Positions 24,501 through 38,769 of a DNA stretch of 64,000 nt are shown here, one piece after another. Each line of letters begins with the position of its first letter. Positions within the stretch are counted from its first letter, which is position 1. This DNA is from Gavia stellata (lineage: Eukaryota; Chordata; Aves; Gaviiformes; Gaviidae), in NCBI RefSeq assembly GCF_030936135.1, contig NC_082603.1, positions 24,518,880-24,582,879 on the forward strand, given 5' to 3'. The notes under the pieces are model-generated. The model was not told where the DNA came from. It ran no database searches and was given only the letters and a program-made list of their open reading frames with translations. The translations under genes and the position numbers were made by a program.

Positions 24501-27500
24501 CCTAGCAATGGCTGGGGGAAATTAAATGTTAATGCCTGAAGATGGTTTAGCATGAAAGAAATGGCCTAGTAAAGATCTTCTCTTTGATTAAAGAACCCTC
24601 TTAAGGAGTGGGATGCAGGCTTGGCTGTGTTACTAGACAAAGGAGTATGTATGTGATTTATGTTTAGGTGGAAGTTCTGTGTATACAGGTCTTTTGGACT
24701 TGAAACCAGACATCACTGGTATTGCAGCTGGTAATTCAGGCATGCAATAAACTACCTTACACTGCAGACAGCTTACTGGGGGACAAGCATGAACATCAAT
24801 TCAGAGGCGTCATTGCCTGTTGCATGTACAACACTAGGGATGGTTATTGCCATGGTGCTTTTTGCTGTGTAGTGAATAGTCCAATCTACTCACTAGCGCT
24901 CAGAGCCATTTGAGCAGTGGCTTTCTGGGAGCCCTGAGCATGGTGTGAGGTAGCCAGGAGAACATTTCAGATGACACAAATTGTCAAGACTCTGAGGACT
25001 CCAGTGCATACTGTGGTGTTTGTTTCTCTCGTTGCTGGTGCTGTGCATCAGTGGAACTGCTTATGATTTAATTTCTTATGAGATTAAGCTCTGCTGCCCA
25101 AAACTGTAAGCCTTTGGTTTGTTCATGTACTGGAAATGGCTGAATCTATAGACCCCTTACTAAAGAAATAAAGCATCCTTCTGTGGACTTCACCCAGCCT
25201 CAGCACCAACTTGGTGAAGGAGGAGCCATGTGCAGGAGATGTTATCAGTCTGCGTCAGGCACCCAGCCATGGATTAGCACCTCTGCAGAGTGCTGACAGC
25301 CCACATGGACTTGGGGATTAACCTCTGATACCGGAGTGTTAGCACGTACTGCGCCAGGGCTTCTCTTTGCTGTTATATGGTTTTGCCTGTGGGCAGGCAG
25401 CCTTTCTGGAGATGCCAGTGGTGACTCTGCTCCTTAGGCAGCTTTTCAGCTCCCCTGGCTGGTCATAACAACCCTTTCTCTCATTAGTACTGGGTTGCCC
25501 TGGTGTCAGCCAGCTTTGTCTCCTGGGCTGTTCTTGCTGACTGTCACTGTGTGAAGGCCATGTCTTGGGACCTGTTGGGTCTTTATGGAGCAGAAGAGAG
25601 GTGGGGGATGACAGGAGCAGAGCAGTCTGCCACCCCATCCTTCCAGTTGCGTGCTTCCCCTTTTTCTGCATTCTGACGGCATTTTCTAAGGCAGGTAGAG
25701 GGACAGGTAAAGGGCCACTGCACACAGTTAAATATAGAGACTTAGGGTGATTGTAAGCTTTGGGTTTGCAAGGCAGCACATCTGCTTCATGGGCTGGACT
25801 GTTCAATCCATTACCACTGCAGTGTGATCAGTCCATGAGCTGCTGGGGAATGGACACTCAGACAAGCTGTTATAGGTTGGCAGGTAAATGCATACCAGCC
25901 ACTTTTTGGTAAATGCCCAACCACATGCTTCTGCACGTGATAGATGCAAAGTAATTGAAGGGAATTTACTTTTCAATGAAAGAGTAGGCCATGAACTCCC
26001 ATTTAGCATAGGGTGAAGCATATACGTGGTTATCGCAGAGCAGCTAGCGTGTAGTAAAGTCATGCCCTTGCTTGCCCTCTGTTAAATTGTTAGGTCCTTA
26101 GGAAATACTCCCTGCATTGCACAGGAATCTGCTCTACTGCAAATGGTGAATCAGAGCTTGTGCATCAGGTTAGATGTGGTCAAAGATATTTGATTTGGGC
26201 TAAGTTGTAGAGGAGCTCGGCAGTTAAATGGCAGAACAGAAACCTGCTGGGCAACTAGCTTGTCATGTCTCCAGCAACAGGGCCCTGGCCCTTCCCTTTT
26301 GCTCTGCTGCATACTGCCAGTTCTGAAGGCTCTCTCCCACTCGCAGCAAGGGATAACTAGGGGAGGTGAAGGAAGAGTGTTGGAAATGCCCAGTATTGCA
26401 GCTGATTCTGTGCATGGATGGAGGTAGCTGTGGGAGCAGCACTGTGGATTTTACGTCCCTGTGACAGGGACCACTCTGCAGGTACTTGACTGCTCACAGT
26501 AAGTGATGCTAAATTGCTTTTTATACCATATTTCCAAACTTGCCAGATAAGGGAAGCAAAGAGAAGGTTTGGGGTTGTTTCTATGCAAACATAAAGGAAC
26601 AAAAAGAAAATACAGTGACTGTTGTGTATAGCGTCTGATGGCTATTACAGTTTTGTTCTGTATTTCTTTTGTTTTGACTTTATTGCCGTTAGGTAGCAAT
26701 TTTTCCTAGGTGAGCAATTTTTCAAGTTTTCCCTCAAATAAATTAATACAGTAGTCAAAATAATTTGAATATCTCATGGCATTATTGTTTTTAGGGAGTT
26801 TATTATTTAGCAATGCTTAGCCTTTTAGTGAAAAAGGTAACAATTGGAATAGTCTGAACAATCCAATATGTCTTACCCTGAGCTAAGTAAAATCCCATAA
26901 ATAACAGGAATTCATTTAACGTATTAAGGGAGTCAAATATTTCTAAAAACAGATTTACAGCAGTCATTTCCTTCCAGTCCAGCAGGCAGTGACACAGGAA
27001 TGACCCGGGCATGGAATGAAAAGCAGCGAGAGCTTTTCACATGCACGAAGCAAAGAGCAGTTACAGTCCCCTGGTTCAGTTGCCAGCACTGGATCTCCAG
27101 CGCAAGCCTATGAGGTGCTGCTCAGCCTCCATTAAGTCCAAAGGAGGGTTGGTGTTCATTTCTGCTGACTGGCTTCTTTTCTCATGTGAGTAGAAGTCAG
27201 TCTTTAAAGCCTCTTCAGGGGGACCAATGGAAGATGAAACAGCAATGTCTTGAAGGGAAGCCTTTTATCTTTCCTCTTGCAGCACAGAACAGTGTAGGAG
27301 CAGTTAGGAGAACCTGTTCTATGTCTCTCTGTACTGTTAAAGGCATTTCTGGTCCCCTGACCTGGTGGTGCAGACTGGCTGTGTTTGTACTGCATAGAGC
27401 TTGCAGTGATCCCTGTTGCAGCACAAGACCAGATATCTTCGCCTCTCTTGTCTTTATGCTTTTCTCACCCAGGATCCACCATGCGTGTGCTCACCTCACC

Positions 27501-30500
27501 CATGGAAAACATGTGCCAGCAGGCCCCTGGAAGGAGCCACGCTCCAGATGCACGGGCAGCCTTGGCCCAGCACTGCTGCGGTGACATGTTGCTCACCACT
27601 GCTGTGTTTGCTGCTTCTGTTTGTCAGATGGCCTTTTGGTGTTGTCTCTGGCTTGTCTGTCAGTGTGCTGCATTCTCTCAAATGGGACCAGGCAAAGGGC
27701 TGATCCCTGGGGAGCATTATATTAGATATTACATTTTCCAGATATTTGGGCGTAGACAAGCAGGCCAGGCTTGGAAATGTGGACTGTCTGTTCACGCCCT
27801 GTTATCCAGGGAGGTTGCCCTTGCAGTTGTTTACCAGTGCTGGAGAGGGGATGCTGAACCTGGTACCCACCATGGGCCCCAGCTGGGACAGAAGCGTATG
27901 AGACACAGTACAGGGGACAGAGCTTGCAAGGCCAAGTCGAGGCTTGTGGCAGGGAACTAGCAGGGGGAGAGGACTGCCAATGCTTTCTGGGGTCTTGCCA
28001 TTCCCAACTCTCCCTGGTTGGTGGGCACCAGTTCAGGTCAGAAACTCATCATGGCCACATCTGGAGCAGCAGTCCCGCTGGGCCGCTCCAGGCAGCCCAA
28101 TGCTGTGGCCTGGCCTGCACTGGCCAGTCTTTGTGCAGCTGGGCGGCATCCCAGGAGGCTCTACCTCGGCACTGGCCGCTGTCGGGCTGCCGTTATTCAA
28201 CCGTTTGGTTGAAAGCAGCATTGCTTGGTGGTACAGGAATACCCAGGCACGTAGAGGACCATGAGCAGGAAAACAGGCTTTGAGCTGGTCCAGCCCCAGA
28301 TTATTATTCCTGAGGCGGGATGTTGGGATTTTGGGTTTTTTTCCTTAGCAATGGCCTGGAATAGCAAGAGGCCTGCTCAGTTGTTTGAGAGAGTTTTATT
28401 TTCATAACTGAACGCAAGAGGTGTGGTGGTTGTTTTGGTATGTCTTTGGGGCACGGCACAAGGGTGTGTGTGGTGAGATAGCACTGACGCATTGTGCAGG
28501 GCATAGCAAGCCAGGTTTGGCACAGCCATGTCCACGATGCCTAACTTCTTCTGGAGTGACCTGTCCCTCAACTTGCCCTGAAGGTTCTACATGGTTCATT
28601 AGATCCAGATAAGAGCTTAGCAGCAAACGAGTTTATATGCCTGTGTACAATCAGGAGAGCTTGGAAGCTGTGTAGATGCAGCCAGAGAATAATTATAACC
28701 GTTTCCTCTCTCTCTGATACATGTCCCCTCTCATTTGCCACTTCTCTGATGAGAGGAGAGGAGAGCCCTTTCCCCTGGACCTGCAGAACGCTGCTGACTT
28801 GGCTTCTCTGCAGCACAGCCTGGGGCACATCCCTAGATCCTACAGGGCCTTCCCTTTCCCGTGCTGCAAGCTGGACATGAGGCAGTGCTTCATTTTCAAC
28901 AGAGGGAAGGAGTAGCAGGAGCTCAGCAGGCTGTCCCAGGAGCAAACCACTCAGTTTCTATAGTTTAAACCGAATCAGGACCAAAGCACTGTATTGACTT
29001 ACTAATGACATGCAGTTAACTGGCAATCATGCTACTTTTATACTTATGTTCAAGCTGGCTCCTTTTTTTTCAAGTCTCTCTAATTCCCCAGTTACTGTTT
29101 AATCTGTCTGATGGTTGCTTCTTCTTTAACATAAGCAGTTTGGAGCAAATGCCCAGTTATGGGTATTTGATCCAGGCGCATGTGGGTGCACACAGAGTTT
29201 GTACTCATGTTGTTCTTTTAGCAGATGCTGTTATCCATGCCGTTTAGTAAGGGTGGGCTCTGAAAGCACCCCCATGCTGCCCTAACAGTTACTGTCCTCA
29301 GTGAATAGCAGGGATAATAATTTTTACAGTATTTTCTAGGTGGTCCTCGCTAGCCCACAGGGTTCTGACTGTAGCAGTGGGACGTGAGGCTGCATCTCAG
29401 CAGGGAAGTTGTGAATGGCTGCAGATCTCCGTCTTCAAGGGGGGCACACACACTAGGCTGTAGCTACCGTAGTATTGGAGGGTGCTAACATCAATAAGGC
29501 ATAATTTAATTAAAAACTGCCATCAGATCATCAGTTTCTGAATGTGATTTTAGGGCAACGCAGAACTATTTTGCTAAGGACACCATGTGATTTTCTGATA
29601 GGTGTAGGGGCCAAACCAGATACGTTTACTACAATTGGAGAGGTTAGGAAGTCTTTGGTAGTCTTTGGTATTTTAATCATTTTTGAGAGAGGAGCAGGCA
29701 GTACTGAGATACTGGCATGTTAGGAACTACTGAAGACCAGAAGCAGATGAGAAAATTATCTCCTATTTTTCCATAAAGGCCATTGGAGGTATTATATGTT
29801 GAAAAAAATCAGGCAGATATTTGGTGACCGAAGGAACGTTCGCTTTTGATTTCTGTAATCTGTTGTTCTCCAAACAGAAATAAGAATATGCTTGAAAGAA
29901 AGTTATGGTGGTTTGGCAGTCCTCCCGTAAGGTTGGGTAGTATGATTAATTCTCTGTGGTTTGTAAGACTCACATTAGAAAGTTAGTTCTTAAATGTTAA
30001 CTTGGCCATTGAAATTCCCTCCAGGCAAAGACCCTGTGTCTCCCTTGAGCCGTACCGTGGGAATGGGCCCTGTGCAAGTGTGGGTGGTGTTAACGCCATC
30101 TTATTCCCAACAACACCACATTCTCAAGGACGTAACCATTTACTCACTGTGTTTTGGACACTGTAACTACAGCTCAGCTGAGGGAAGGGGTTTTGTCGCA
30201 AGTCCACTAACCAGCTGATGCAATTCCAGTGACATCCGAATGTCATCTCCTATGTAAAACATAAAGCAGAGAATATCTGAATTTGAACTGCCATGCCTAG
30301 GAAGACAGGATGTTCTTGCATATTTTGAAATTCAGGGGAATTTTCTTATCCTTGCCTAATAAGCTTTTTCCAGTTTTTTAAAACCCCTCCTTGATATTTT
30401 ATGGCTAGCAATGAATTGACAATTAACTAAAGTAACCAGCATAAAACCAATATTGTTTGTGGTGAGTATCAATTGAAATTAAGCAGTGAGAACAAAATGA

Positions 30501-32099
30501 CTCGGTTGTTTTTTCTAACATCTAGAGCTGGCACAGGAGGTTGTAGTATGGTCTTTTCATTTCAGTTGTGCACTGTTACAGTTGCACTGCAAATGTTTGA
30601 ATTTAATGTCTTACTGATTTACCCATAAGCAGTTTTTGCATGTTTGTCTTCAGATTTACTGTAATTCCAGTGCACTGTAGTGGAGTTCTCCATAGCACAT
30701 GGGTTGTGCTCCCAGCTCTGCATATTTCAGCTAGGGTATGGGTGGCATTCTTTGTTTGGAAAATGTTGGTCTTGGGACTGATCAGGCAATCAGGAGTGAA
30801 CAAGGTAGTGTGCTGCCAAAAGCCGGTTCCTTTGAATGAGAGGCAGAAACTCAAAACATTGTGTTCCCAGTCTGTTACGAACATCAGGTGAGATGCAATA
30901 GCATTGCTCACCGGCTCGGGGTAAACCATTTAAAATGCAAAATATAAGCGTGCAGTTGGTTTCTACATCTCAGCTAAGAGGCTGTCACCCTTGGTGACTG
31001 TCTGAGCATGTCCTCTGATTTCGTGATACTTTTGATACGGCCCGTGTTGGATGCTCTACAAATGAAGATAAGATATGTGGGTGGATTTCTCAGCCTCTCC
31101 CTAGCCCCTGGGGTAAAGCTACCTCTGGATTCATCTGGCTAAAGGGGAGCTAGAAAAAGTCTGTGAGCTAGGGTTTTACGCTGGAAACACTCGTCTGTCA
31201 CAGCGGTCATGTTCATCTAAACATGCAAGAGGAGTTGCAGCTGTACAGCACCACTGTCACAGGGCCTCAGCAGAAGCCAAGTGAAATGGGAAGGGCTGAG
31301 GCTGGACTTTGGTGCAAATGGCAGGTCAACAGACAGGAGAGGACAGTTGGGGTATCCCTGCTCAGAGTGCTAGCACGCACCTCTGACTGGCTTCCCACTG
31401 CTCCTTGTCTTCTCAGTGTGCTGTGGCTAGGAAGGATATGGCCCTTTGCCTGTTGGGGTGCCCCTGAGCAAAGGAAGGGGTCTCACTGCTGCCTGGGTCT
31501 GCCTGACCTCCTGTCCATCTCCCAGACCTGTTTAACAGTCTCCTTAAACTGCTTTTGCCATCAGTAAAGTTTGTACTGTTCCTCACTTCTCCTGTGTGGT
31601 GGTCCATTTGGGATAAGTATTCCTCCTTAGCCTAGCTGAAAGCCAGTAATGTGCACAGAATTGTAATCCAGTATCTACATCTGTTTTAATTTCAGAAAAC
31701 TAATGTATCCACTGTGATTCATCCTCCAGCTCGTCTGCTGCTCCGTTCTCAGGATAGCAAAGTTGTGGAAGGGGAGTCTGACCATTCGCATTAATCCCTC
31801 TGCCCTGCAATACTCCCCTGGAGAGTCAGGTCATCGAGCCTCAAACAAGAGCTGCTGCTTTTGTGCTAGATGCTTTGTAGAAAGCTGGCTAACATATGAT
31901 TTTCTTTAAAAGTTGGGAGGCTATTGACCCCGCAAGCTGGCACTGGGCAGCTGATGTGCGGATATAGCCAAATACCCTGTTCCTGATTTTCTGCTTAGTA
32001 GCAGCAGTGCCCCTGTGAGCAGAGACAATAAGAGGAAAGCTTTGATTATAGAAATGGCAACCTGCTAATGACTTCCATTCCTGCTTTCTCTCCTCTCAG
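21579..32099 (+). other. ST3GAL3: ST3GAL3 intron, 10.5 kb
   Basis: The intron runs from the donor gtaggt at 21579 to the acceptor ..tcctctcag at 32099. I see no exon, RNA gene or young transposable element in it. It holds short A- or T-runs (for example near 24480), a 10-bp tandem duplication gtctttggta at about 29650-29670, and a slightly GC-richer stretch at 27.4-28.3 kb. The open frames there (up to 191 codons) lack recognisable protein features. Confidence 0.85.
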
Positions 32100-32246
32100 A
32101 ACATCCCCACCTTGGGAAGCGTAGCAATAACCATGGCGCTCCACAACTGTGATGAGGTGGCGGTAGCTGGGTTTGGCTATGACATGAGTTCACCCAATGC
32201 ACCGCTGCACTACTATGAGAACATCAAGATGTCTGCCATCAAAGAG
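32100..32246 (+). CDS. ST3GAL3: ST3GAL3 internal coding exon C (sialylmotif S, motif III)
   Basis: This exon has 147 bp and 49 codons, phase 0 at both ends. It opens with NIPTLGSVAITMALHNCDEV and continues AVAGFGYD, which is sialylmotif S, used for donor and acceptor binding. The Cys in MALHNCDEV is the motif S cysteine expected to pair with the motif L cysteine encoded upstream of the window. The HYYE near the end matches sialylmotif III. The acceptor is ..tctcctctcag and the donor is GAG|gtaggg. It splices in frame to the final exon (SWTHNI..). No missing key residues are seen in this part of the enzyme. Confidence 0.97.
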
Positions 32247-33269
32247 GTAGGGAGCTCCTGCCGAGCACATCTTCCTCCCAAGCCCGCCGACCAGCCCGAC
32301 TCCAGAGCTTGACTGTGATGGTGATGTCAACTTACAGCTTTCCTGTATGGGTCAAAACACAGCTCCACCCATGCATTTGCCTGTAAAATTCTAGACATTC
32401 TCCCAAGCGCAATGTGTGTTAAAAACGGTTATTTCTGCTGGGAAAAGTTCTCTGGAATGTGTATATAATGTGATTCCTTCTTCGAGCAGCAGGGAAAAGA
32501 TTCACATAAATGTTAACTCGAGTAGGGTGAAAGGGAGCAATTCTGCTCTGCGGTTGAAAAGATGTGGCCTCCTCGTGCTTTTTGATCCATTGTATTGCTC
32601 TCTAATCCATAGGCTTCTTTTGCTAGATGATCCCCTCCTCAGCCCCTGTGAAATGTGGGGGAGGTGAGATTAGCCCGTGCACGTTAGCTCTCAGCTGACT
32701 GTTCAGCAGCAGTTAGCTAGTGTAAACACATCACAGCTCTGTGGAGACTGCTCTTTAAAGCCAGATCTACATTAGAAACATTTTCTGGTACTATCACAGT
32801 GAGATGAACAGCATTTTTGGAGGAATAAAAGCTCTCATGTCAGTATAATACAGAAGTATAAAGACACTCTTTCAGGTCTGTTGATTTCCTGTACCAAACT
32901 AGAGCAAACTTGGACAGTGGTCAAAGCTTCTATAGTGGGAGGGTTTGCTGCTTTTTTGGTAGAGCTCGATCTTTCCCAGCACAGATGTGGCCCAGGTCTT
33001 TCTAAGATTGCTTCCCTCTCTTCACTGGCTCCTAGGTAGGGAAACTTTCTCCATCCTACTCCATGTTGTGAAAAGTTGTGTTGTTCATGGACAGTAGCTG
33101 TCTCCTTGCATTTGTTCACCTCGAGCACTTTGCCATTGATCCAGGCCAGGAGGGAAGCTGGAAAGTTGTGTTTTTCCAAATCGCAAGATTGATCGTGTCT
33201 TAGGACTCTCACAGGCTGCAGGCTGCATGATCCTAGGTAGACTGAGAGGAATTAGAAATCGGTGATTAG

Positions 33270-33350
33270 TCAGCTTGAGAAATTAGAAGAGCATGTCTAG
33301 TTATCAGAGTAATGAGGCTTTGAAACAACCTCTCAGAAGAGGCCAAGAGA
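33270..33350 (+). repeat. Possible CR1/L3 LINE tail fragment
   Basis: The run from gaaattagaaga through 'agtaatgaggctttgaaacaacctctcagaagag' resembles the 3' part of old CR1/L3 elements, where a phrase like 'gaggctctggaacagcctccca' is typical. The match is short and diverged, so the call is tentative. Confidence 0.35.
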
Positions 33351-36300
33351 CCAAACTGAGTTTGGGAAAAGACTGTGAGGAGGTCCCCAGTATATCAAGG
33401 GACTGGACATTGTGGTCCTGAGGTACCTTGTGGGCCTGTGGAGGTAGCGAGAAAGTCTGCCTTGCTCAATGGAATAACCATGGATTTAATCTGTCCTGGC
33501 TGGGAAAGTGAGTGCCTGTTTACAGGATTTAAGGGGTATGTCCAGAGAGGAAAACTGAATTGAGTCACTATGTACAGAGGTGCTGTCTGGCTTGTGAAAC
33601 CCCGAGCAGAAAATAGCTGAGGAATATCATTCTTGCAGTAGTAGAGGAGGTATCACCACTGGCTTGCACAGTTCTGACTCTTCCCTGGGCATCTGCTTAT
33701 AACCGCTGCCTGAGACAGGACCCTGGGCTGCCCAGCCCCAGGTCTGAGTTAGTACAGCTGGTTCCTTAGTCTTCCAGCAAAGACACGACTACACCAGAGT
33801 AAAAACGGATGCAGATGCCTGGCTCCAGCAGTGGGTGGAGAGACTGTTCACGGAAGTTTCAGGAAAAGCTTTTGTCTCTGTGGTGCCACTGTGTCCACTC
33901 TGGTGAATCAGCTGCCTTTGGTGGAGAATCACTCTTGCCCAGTTGTTCCTCCTGTCTCATAAGGATGTCAGTCCCATGGTCTGCTCTCGAACATGGAGAC
34001 ACTCACAGTGGGTGTCCTGTGCCAAGCCTGTTTTGCAAGGTGGTAGGTGTCTCTGACCTCAGGACACCTACACAGGAGCTGACAAGAATGAAGTCGTCTT
34101 GCTCTTGATCCTTACATGCATCAATGGGAAAAGTTGGCAAAAAGACTTGGATGACAGTCTCTGGTTGAAGTCACCAGTCCAGATCACTTGGATCTTTGAT
34201 TCTGGAGGCCAGCACCCTGAGTGGGATGCAGAAGCCAGTGGAAGACAGGAGGGAGTCACTCTTGGACACCGTATGTGGTCTCAGGAATAAACCTTGCATG
34301 GCACAGGGCAGTAGGTGAGGATCAACATGTGAAATGCAACCAGTAGGGTCTCCTAGAGAGACCAGTTGGTGCCTGGTTTGTCAGGCCTCTGCTGTCTGGA
34401 AGCTGTCAGTCATCGTCTCCAGGATGTTATGTACAAAGCTGAGGGAGCATTGAAAGCTTCTGGTGAAGCCTCACTAATTCAGATGTCAGTGGATTTGTTT
34501 CTGCAGCCAGGGCTATTGAAGAGAGCTCTGCACACCGGCAGAGCTGGTTCTAGGAGGAAGGTTCCTGTTCCACTTGAAGGCTGGTTATCTGATATGTGTC
34601 TGCCCATCTAATCCTCACATCCTCAACCACAGGGTCCTCTTACATTTCGCTGCCCTGGTACAAGAAAAGCCATCTGTTCCCAAGTATCAATAATTAATAC
34701 TCCTCCTGCCTCTGCCCCTCCCAGTATGACAAATTGTTTGTGATACCGCGGAATGTGAAGAGCAGAGAGAGGATTGCATTTCTTTCTTTCCCATTTAATA
34801 TTAATGGTAGCTGGTAATTGTTAGTCACCTGAGGGTGAAGTTGAAAGGTGAAGGGCATGATAGTGGGGTTGTGTCTTCCGCAGTTGCCCTCAAAGAACAC
34901 ACAAATGGAGATTTGCCCCAGTCTAGACTGGAAGCGCCCCACACACTCTGCTTGGAGAGAGCCCTGCATGTGGTTTGCAAATCCGGGAGGGTGCCCTGCA
35001 TTAGCACCTTGTGCCAAACATTGCCCTTGGCACTAGTGAAAGAAGACTGACCCAGAGCCAGGTTCCACCAAGGTTTTTGTCTGTTCCTTCTGCTCTGATA
35101 CCCAAAAGCCCAAGAGTATCTGCAGCATTTTCCTTAGTGTTACTTTGGACCTCTGGGATTGTGTGTGCAGGTCTAGTTCTTCCTGATCCTTCTCTACATT
35201 TCAGCCTCTAAAGGAGCCACTAAAGCAGGCTGTGCCTTGAAATTATGCAAGTATCGTCTTTGTCCTTTGTTTGGACTGCAGACCCATGCAGGCTGGAGTA
35301 CTCGTTCCTGGGTAGGGGAGAGGAAAAAGTTTGCTTAACGTAGCAACATCACAGCACTGAAACAATTGCCATGGGATGCAGTTGTTCCACCATAAAGAAC
35401 ATCTCAGGCAGGAGCCCCTGCAGTTTGACGAGGCTTTGGTGGGGCAGAACCTCTATTTCTGAAGTTCAAATCTTTTCCCTGACTGCCAGGCTCCTCCAGC
35501 CCGGATGACCAAAAATCTTCAGTGTTTAAGCCTGGAAAGCAGCTGCAGGGAAGCACTCCAGCTCCACCCTGAAACCATCACTGTCTTTACAGAGGAAATA
35601 TAAACACCAGCAGCATCCTGGGTCTGGAGGTGCCACACTGTATGTGTGTGGCTCGTGGGAGCCTCCCTGGGAACATCCATCGAGCCCCTTCCATTGCCTG
35701 GTGTCCGCAGGGGGAACAGGCCTGCCAGCGAGCGTGCATCCCGTCGCAAGGTGTGTCGCTGATTTACACCGGGGGCCTGCTTGACATCTATCTGGCCACC
35801 CTTGAAACCCTATGACTCATCTCTGAGGAATTTGTTCTGATTACATAAAAAAAAGCCAGCAAAATGTGCTCACTTGCTCACAGCTGGGCGGAGATGCCTC
35901 TCCCATGCCAAGACTGAGGTGATAAAATCTCTGTGGAAAAAAATATAATTTTTCCTATTGCTCTGTGGGACTGGCGGCTGAATTTCCAAGAGGTGAAACA
36001 GGCAGCCGGAGTGTATAGTTTTGCTTAGTCTTTGCTTTCCCCGCAGGGGTAAAAGCCCTCAAGGTCCAAGATTGTGCTGCAATTGCTACCCCAGGAGGCA
36101 GATGCCTCCGCTGCCTCTTCCAGCACCTCAGACTGCAGAGGGCTGAGCAGGCGTCTCCTGCCCCAGAGGAAAAGGCTCTGTGAGGAGGCAAATGCTCTGG
36201 AGCTTCATCCATGTTACCAGCCATGGTGAGGTATATGGTCTTGGGACCCTGCTCAGTAGTATGGCTGCAAAACACGTATGGATACTCCTGTGCTTGTGGG

Positions 36301-38769
36301 TGCTTATGGGAATAAATTTCTCCAGTTTAGACCTGGATGGCTTCCTTACCCTCTGTCCAGGGTAGCTTGGTGTGCTCCAGCCAGGGTATTTTTATCACAG
36401 GTCTTCTATTTTGTCATTGTCTTCTGTTAATGTAGAAGTGTCAGATCCACTGGGAACACAGCAAAGGAAACATAGAAATGGAGGTGAGGAAAAGGGAGTA
36501 GTTTAAAAATAGTGAAGGCTTTTCTGGTTAAAAAAATGAATGAACCTGCCTATAAGGATTGCAATAGACCTTCATTGCTAATGGCAAAACAGGCTAGTGT
36601 TTCAGGCAGAAATATTTCAGGATGGGAAAGTGACAGTGTTTAGAATAGTGAAAACATATCCGTAAGGAGTTGATGAAACTGAGAGAGCAGGAGGCTGTGC
36701 TAAATCATGGGAACAAAGCACAGGACTGGCTCCCAGCATCCCTCCTCCGTGTGCTCTGCCCTGAGCCTGGCAGCACACAGCCTTCCCTGGCCTCGTGATC
36801 CAGAGGTGAGCTTCAGTCTCCTGGTCATTTCTCGCAGGAGCAAGAATGTGAGCGAGGAGTCACCTCGGATGCCACACAGGGAGCACCCCGCGCTGTCTTC
36901 TCAGCAGCTGGCTGCAGACTGCCTCGCGCACTTACGGTTGGTAAAAATGGAGAATGCACGGTTAAAAGCCACCCTTATCCATCCAGAGCCCATCTGCAGC
37001 ATTTGTGTCGCGTGGTGGAGCTGCTGACTGGTCTTCTTTTCACTGTAGAAGCAGATCAAGCACCAACACCGACGTTGTTGGAGGAGTCAGCTCCTTTGAT
37101 ACAGCTGTGCCCGGCACTTCAGTGACTCGCTGCCTGACCCGAGGGGGAGGTGGCGCAACTGCCTTTGATGGCTTCTTTCTGATCATCAGCTCCGCTTCCC
37201 CAGCAGGTCTTTGTGGCATGCTGGAGGACACCGTCTTGTAACACTTATTCAGCCTGTGTAAGGGCTGTCACAAGGGCCAGGGGAGGTGGCCTGCAGCACG
37301 CAGTGACATACAGCTTTGTCTCTGTCTCTCCCCGCCAGCAGCCACCTCTCAGAATAATCCGCAAACATGAAGTTTGGAGTCTCAGCCCATAAAGGCACAA
37401 ACAATAGTGCTTTATCATCATCTGGGCTCTCTCTGTGAAGCCGTCCTCTGCATTTTAAATCAACGCAAGTTGCTTGGGAGGGGGTGGTTGGGCTGCTTCA
37501 GGCCTCCAAGTACCTTAAAGTTTGCGGTAGCCCACAAGAAGAACAAAACTCCTTTGAAAGCCGGGCAGATGTCTAGCCTGGTGATTTATAGACTGAAAAC
37601 ACAGCTATTCGAGCCTGGCTGATGAATTGCAATTGGAGTACAAGGAATGGTGCAGACTGAAATGGAGGTCAGCTTTGGAGGGGGAGGTTAAGGGCTGGGG
37701 CAGGGGGACCTCTGAAAGGGCAGTGCTTTTTCTTGGGGCCGGCAGTGATGACTGATGAGGTTTATACATTTTTGTCTTTGTTTAAAAGCCACCTGTTTGA
37801 CAGCATTTTGGTTAAACGAAGGCCTCACATGCTGTTCTGTGGATAAGCAGTGTGTGTCTATGTAACAGAAATCTGGAAAAGATTGATGGAATAGCAGTCA
37901 CGACCACAGCACAGGTATTGCCTTGTTCGGTAGGACAGAAGTATGGTAACACGCGTGGGGTCCCACTATGCACTAATAACAGCAAGGAAGGTAGGGCTGT
38001 AGGATGGACAAAAACAGAATTGGGGTTTGGACAAGATCTCTGTAGGAAAAGACAGTAAAAGATCTACAGAGGTGTGCTAGAGCCCAGCTGCTGACCCCAA
38101 CATTGAACACAGATCTCTGTAGGGGTGCTAGGTACCACCAGAAATTGCACTGTCACGGATGTATGTTAGCAGCCAGCATTACTGTCAAGGGGAGAGCCCA
38201 GATATTGAAAGATGTATTAGCTAGCCCAGCTCTTCCCACCAACCATAAGGGCACAAGAAGAGCTGATGGCCTTTCAGAGCTGTTTTTAGTAGGCATGAAG
38301 GCCTTGCAGAGGGACATTGTAGGAAATAGCCTCTGATCAAGTGCCTTCATGGTTAAATTAAATGGACAGGCAACAGAAGGGATGTTATAACTCAGATTTT
38401 GCTTCCAAAAGGAGGGAGCTTGATAAGCAGGGCTGTACCTAGACTGCAGGGTGGCACCCAGCAGTGCTGGCGGGGTGCTCTGTGGAATTGGGAATTGTGT
38501 GCGGACTATGACCTCTCTGAATTTAGGCCTAGCCTGGGAGAATGGGCTACCAAAAGCAGATGCATTGAAGAGCTTGTGGACTCATTGTAGACTTGAGATC
38601 TTTCTTTTTTTTTTTTGTCAAAAGTGCAAAAATTATTTGCAATTCATGTTTGCAGCAAGGGGGGAACCAGCAGGAAAAGGCTGTCGACATAACTTCATAA
38701 ACAACTGCATCACAGTGGTGTTAGAAATAACAGAGGAGTCGGAGAGAGCATCAGGCAGTGAGGAGACTT

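Noticed and set aside
27385-27960. 191-codon open frame in the second ST3GAL3 intron of the window
   Set aside because: No recognisable motif was seen and the frame has many overlapping competitors, so it is probably chance in a locally GC-richer patch.
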